Part shown: positions 61,875 through 64,000 of the stretch, piece by piece | Numbering within the stretch: the stretch's first letter is position 1 | Layout: every line of letters begins with the position of its first letter | NCBI RefSeq assembly: GCF_035582795.1 | Contig: NC_134366.1 | Coordinates: 6,802,828 to 6,866,827, forward strand | Source of the DNA: Mycteria americana | Lineage: Eukaryota; Chordata; Aves; Ciconiiformes; Ciconiidae | Direction of reading: 5' to 3' | DNA length: 64,000 nt | Notes under the pieces: model-generated | The model's input: only the letters and a program-made list of their open reading frames with translations | Told to the model about the DNA's origin: nothing | Database searches by the model: none | Program-made: the position numbers and the translations under genes

Positions 61875-61985
61875 ATTTTGGAGAAATTATTTACTCTCTC
61901 TGTGGTCCACAGAGAGAGCTGTTTGTAAAATATCTGTAACAATACTGGCCTACCTAATGTAGTTTTGGGAAGCTTCAGACCCCCG
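61875..61985. repeat. MIR-like relic
   Basis: ATTATTTACTCTCTCTGTGG, then TGTTTGTAAAATATCTGTAACAATACTGGCCTACCTAATGTAGTTTTGGGAAGC match the order of antisense MIR words (CTCATCTGTAAAATGGGGATAATAATACCTACCTCATAGGGTTGTTGTGAGG). It is strongly diverged. Confidence 0.5.
61894..61918. repeat. Perfect 12-bp inverted repeat (hairpin)
   Basis: The arms CTCTCTCTGTGG and CCACAGAGAGAG are separated by one T. It sits inside the MIR-like relic, only about 230 nt after exon 5. In pre-mRNA it would fold as a 12-bp stem only if the tight loop opens by a few base pairs. Confidence 0.85.
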
Positions 61986-62873
61986 AACAGAAAGTGTAAT
62001 AAGTGTGACTGAATACCCATGTATTTAAATCCCTATTTATAATCTATCCATCCATAACATCACCGAAGCTGTTTTCGCATTCTTCGCTTCACAAACCCTC
62101 TTAATCCTGAAATTAATTACTATTTTACTGCTATAGGGAATGAATTTAAAGGCCTCTGAAACTTGTTATGTATCTTGGGAATAGAAATTTGGCCCCCAAA
62201 ATGATATTCCCCTTCAGCCGTATACTTCTACCTAGATTATTAGAGTTCACTCAGGACATGTGGGGTTCTGGTGCTTTGAAGGAGCTGATGGATTTGTGGC
62301 ATCTAGACAGCTAAAAATACACAGGGGTAGGGGAGCAGTCAGCCAACGCTCACAGCGGACACAGTGTCAGCCCAAGCGCTGGCCAAAGGCAGATGCCTGA
62401 CACTGTCGGTATCTCCAGCTGAGCTAGAAATCCAGATTTTCTTCATAGTCAAAGAAGAGAGAAAAGCACATGAAGAGAACGTGTCATCTTGAAGTGGAAG
62501 CTAGTAGGGATGCCCCAAAAGGCCCCGTTTCCTAATCGTAGAAGGATTTCCTCTGATCTCCTTGTATTTTCTGCTTAATGTTACCTATATTATGTTCTGG
62601 TTTTAGTTTAGTTCTCGCTGCCTTCTTTAAACCTCATAATTCCCAGCCTTAGGTGAGATGCAAGCCTGCTAGTGCTGATATTTGAGCTGAACTCCTGGGC
62701 CCATGACATTTGAATGGAACCAAAACTGGTAAAAAATGTTCAACCAAACTTAGTTTAAACACCAGTGAGGGCCACTGAATTTAGTAGAAAAACTCTGGTA
62801 GGCTGCAGGGATCAGGACCGATGTTCTTAGTAGCATTTAGCAGAGGAACAGCATGAAGATGTGTAAAACTTAC

Positions 62874-62940
62874 GTGGACTTCATTGGGAAGACTCCCATT
62901 TATTTTAGTAGGCTTTGGATCAAAGCCAGCCCTAGGCCAG
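62874..62940. repeat. Ancient palindromic repeat relic (GGGCCTGATCC family), copy 3
   Basis: GTGGACTTCATTGGGAAGACTCCCATTTATTTTAGTAGGCTTTGGATCAAAGCC matches the core and right arm of the palindromic family seen at 17684 and 18476 (GACTTCAATGGGAGTC...CAATGGGCTTTGGATCAGG). The left arm is not recognisable. Confidence 0.5.
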
Positions 62941-64000
62941 ATCCTGGTATCTGTTACTGCGTTCCTATGGGTTTGGCTGAACTGACATCTGGCCATTGTG
63001 ATAAGCTTTTAAAAAAAAAATGCAACGCAGATGGGGAGGAGCTTTTGGAGGTCAGCACACATTAGGTATTTTTCTCAGGTGAACTTTTCCTCAAGCAGTG
63101 CTAAGTGCAATTCTCCTGCAACATTTAGAGGCAGGACAGAACAACACAAAGTGTCACCAGCCTGTTCTCCCGTCCATCAGACAGCTGGTAAAAGCACGGT
63201 ACGATAGTTTATCTGTTTGTGAGCTGGGATGTGAGTTCATTTGCAGGTCTCTGAATTCAGCACAACAGAGATCTTCTGTGCATGGGTTCCCTCTATTCTA
63301 CAAGGAAGGAGGGTTTTGACAGTGAGGCAGAAAGGAGCAGCGAAAAGGTCAAGATGAGTCACAGCTTGCAGCCTTGGCAATGCATCTGCTCCACCTCATC
63401 TTCTCAGCTTGGGCAGAGGTTGGGGCATCACCCCCAGCTCTGCAGAACTCCTCTGGGAGCATCTCATTTACTGTCACTGAAATTCGAGTCTGAACAGTCA
63501 GTGTGAGACAAGGTCTGGATATCCCTTAAATTCTGTCCACATTACCTCTGGCTGTTTGGGCTTTAGGGAACTGGAAAGATGTGGAGGTTTGCACAGACCT
63601 TGAGGCAGGCAGTTGCCCAGAGGTGATTCGCTCCCTGCAGGTAGGAATCAGGGTTTGATTCCCAGAGGTTGTGGGCTTACACCTCTTTTTGCTTTGCTGA
63701 TTCTTCTAGACTTGAATGGCCACTCAGTGCTCCAGCCCCAGGATTCATGAAAACTTCCTTAAGCCTTATTTAATGAGAGGCTTGGGTGTCTGTGCTTTCT
63801 TTCCTAGCTGCATTTCAATTTTCTTCCCAAATGATATTTCATCTCTTAGTTAGAAGATCCCTAAAACGGGGACCTGCAACGTGAAAAATCAAGTTTCTCA
63901 ATATCAAGTTATAGCAATGGCTGTCCTCTTCAGAACTGGCATCTATTCCTATTGTTCCTTACTTCAAGGCATATTATATTAACGTTTTTAGAATAGATAA

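Overview
The window is vertebrate nuclear DNA, most likely from a bird. It has long non-coding stretches, few recognisable young repeats, heavily decayed ancient amniote repeats (MIR-like, CR1/L3-like, palindromic MITE-like), and one fragment resembling a retroviral LTR common in avian genomes. There is no bacterial or phage gene organisation. The species is not determined.

The only protein-coding gene I can support is the 5' part of a voltage-gated sodium channel alpha subunit on the + strand, best matched to SCN5A (NaV1.5). Four exons are visible. Exon 2 (50411-50729) carries the start codon at 50463. Exon 3 is 52453-52571, exon 4 is 58008-58097 and exon 5 is 61539-61667. Their lengths and phases (267 coding, 119, 90 and 129 nt) form one continuous frame of 201 complete codons plus a split codon. 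This covers the cytoplasmic N-terminus and domain I S1 to S3. The gene runs off the right edge; the exon that would encode IS3/IS4 was not found before 64000. Intron 3 is not GT-AG: it starts ATATCCTTTC and ends TTTAC with a U12 branch-site motif, so it is an AT-AC intron for the minor spliceosome.

From left to right: 1-7.2 kb holds no gene I can support. From about 7.2 to 8.97 kb the + strand becomes increasingly pyrimidine-rich, ending in an almost pure C/T tract of about 770 bp with internal tandem duplications. This abuts a compact CpG island (about 8970-9230) with Sp1 sites, a one-base-loop G-quadruplex motif and a CTCF-like motif. A GTAAGT donor at 9285 suggests a non-coding exon 1 of the sodium channel gene, which would make intron 1 about 41 kb. 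That assignment is inference. The putative intron 1 (9285-50410) contains a perfect 12-bp pyrimidine minisatellite, a coding-like relic immediately after it, two weaker CpG-rich patches, MEF2-consensus sites and several ancient repeat relics.

If the promoter assignment is right, the gene starts at a TATA-less GC-rich promoter. Translation would be influenced by two short uORFs in exon 1 and by one uORF in exon 2 that overlaps the main start codon. Correct mRNA production also depends on the minor spliceosome at intron 3.
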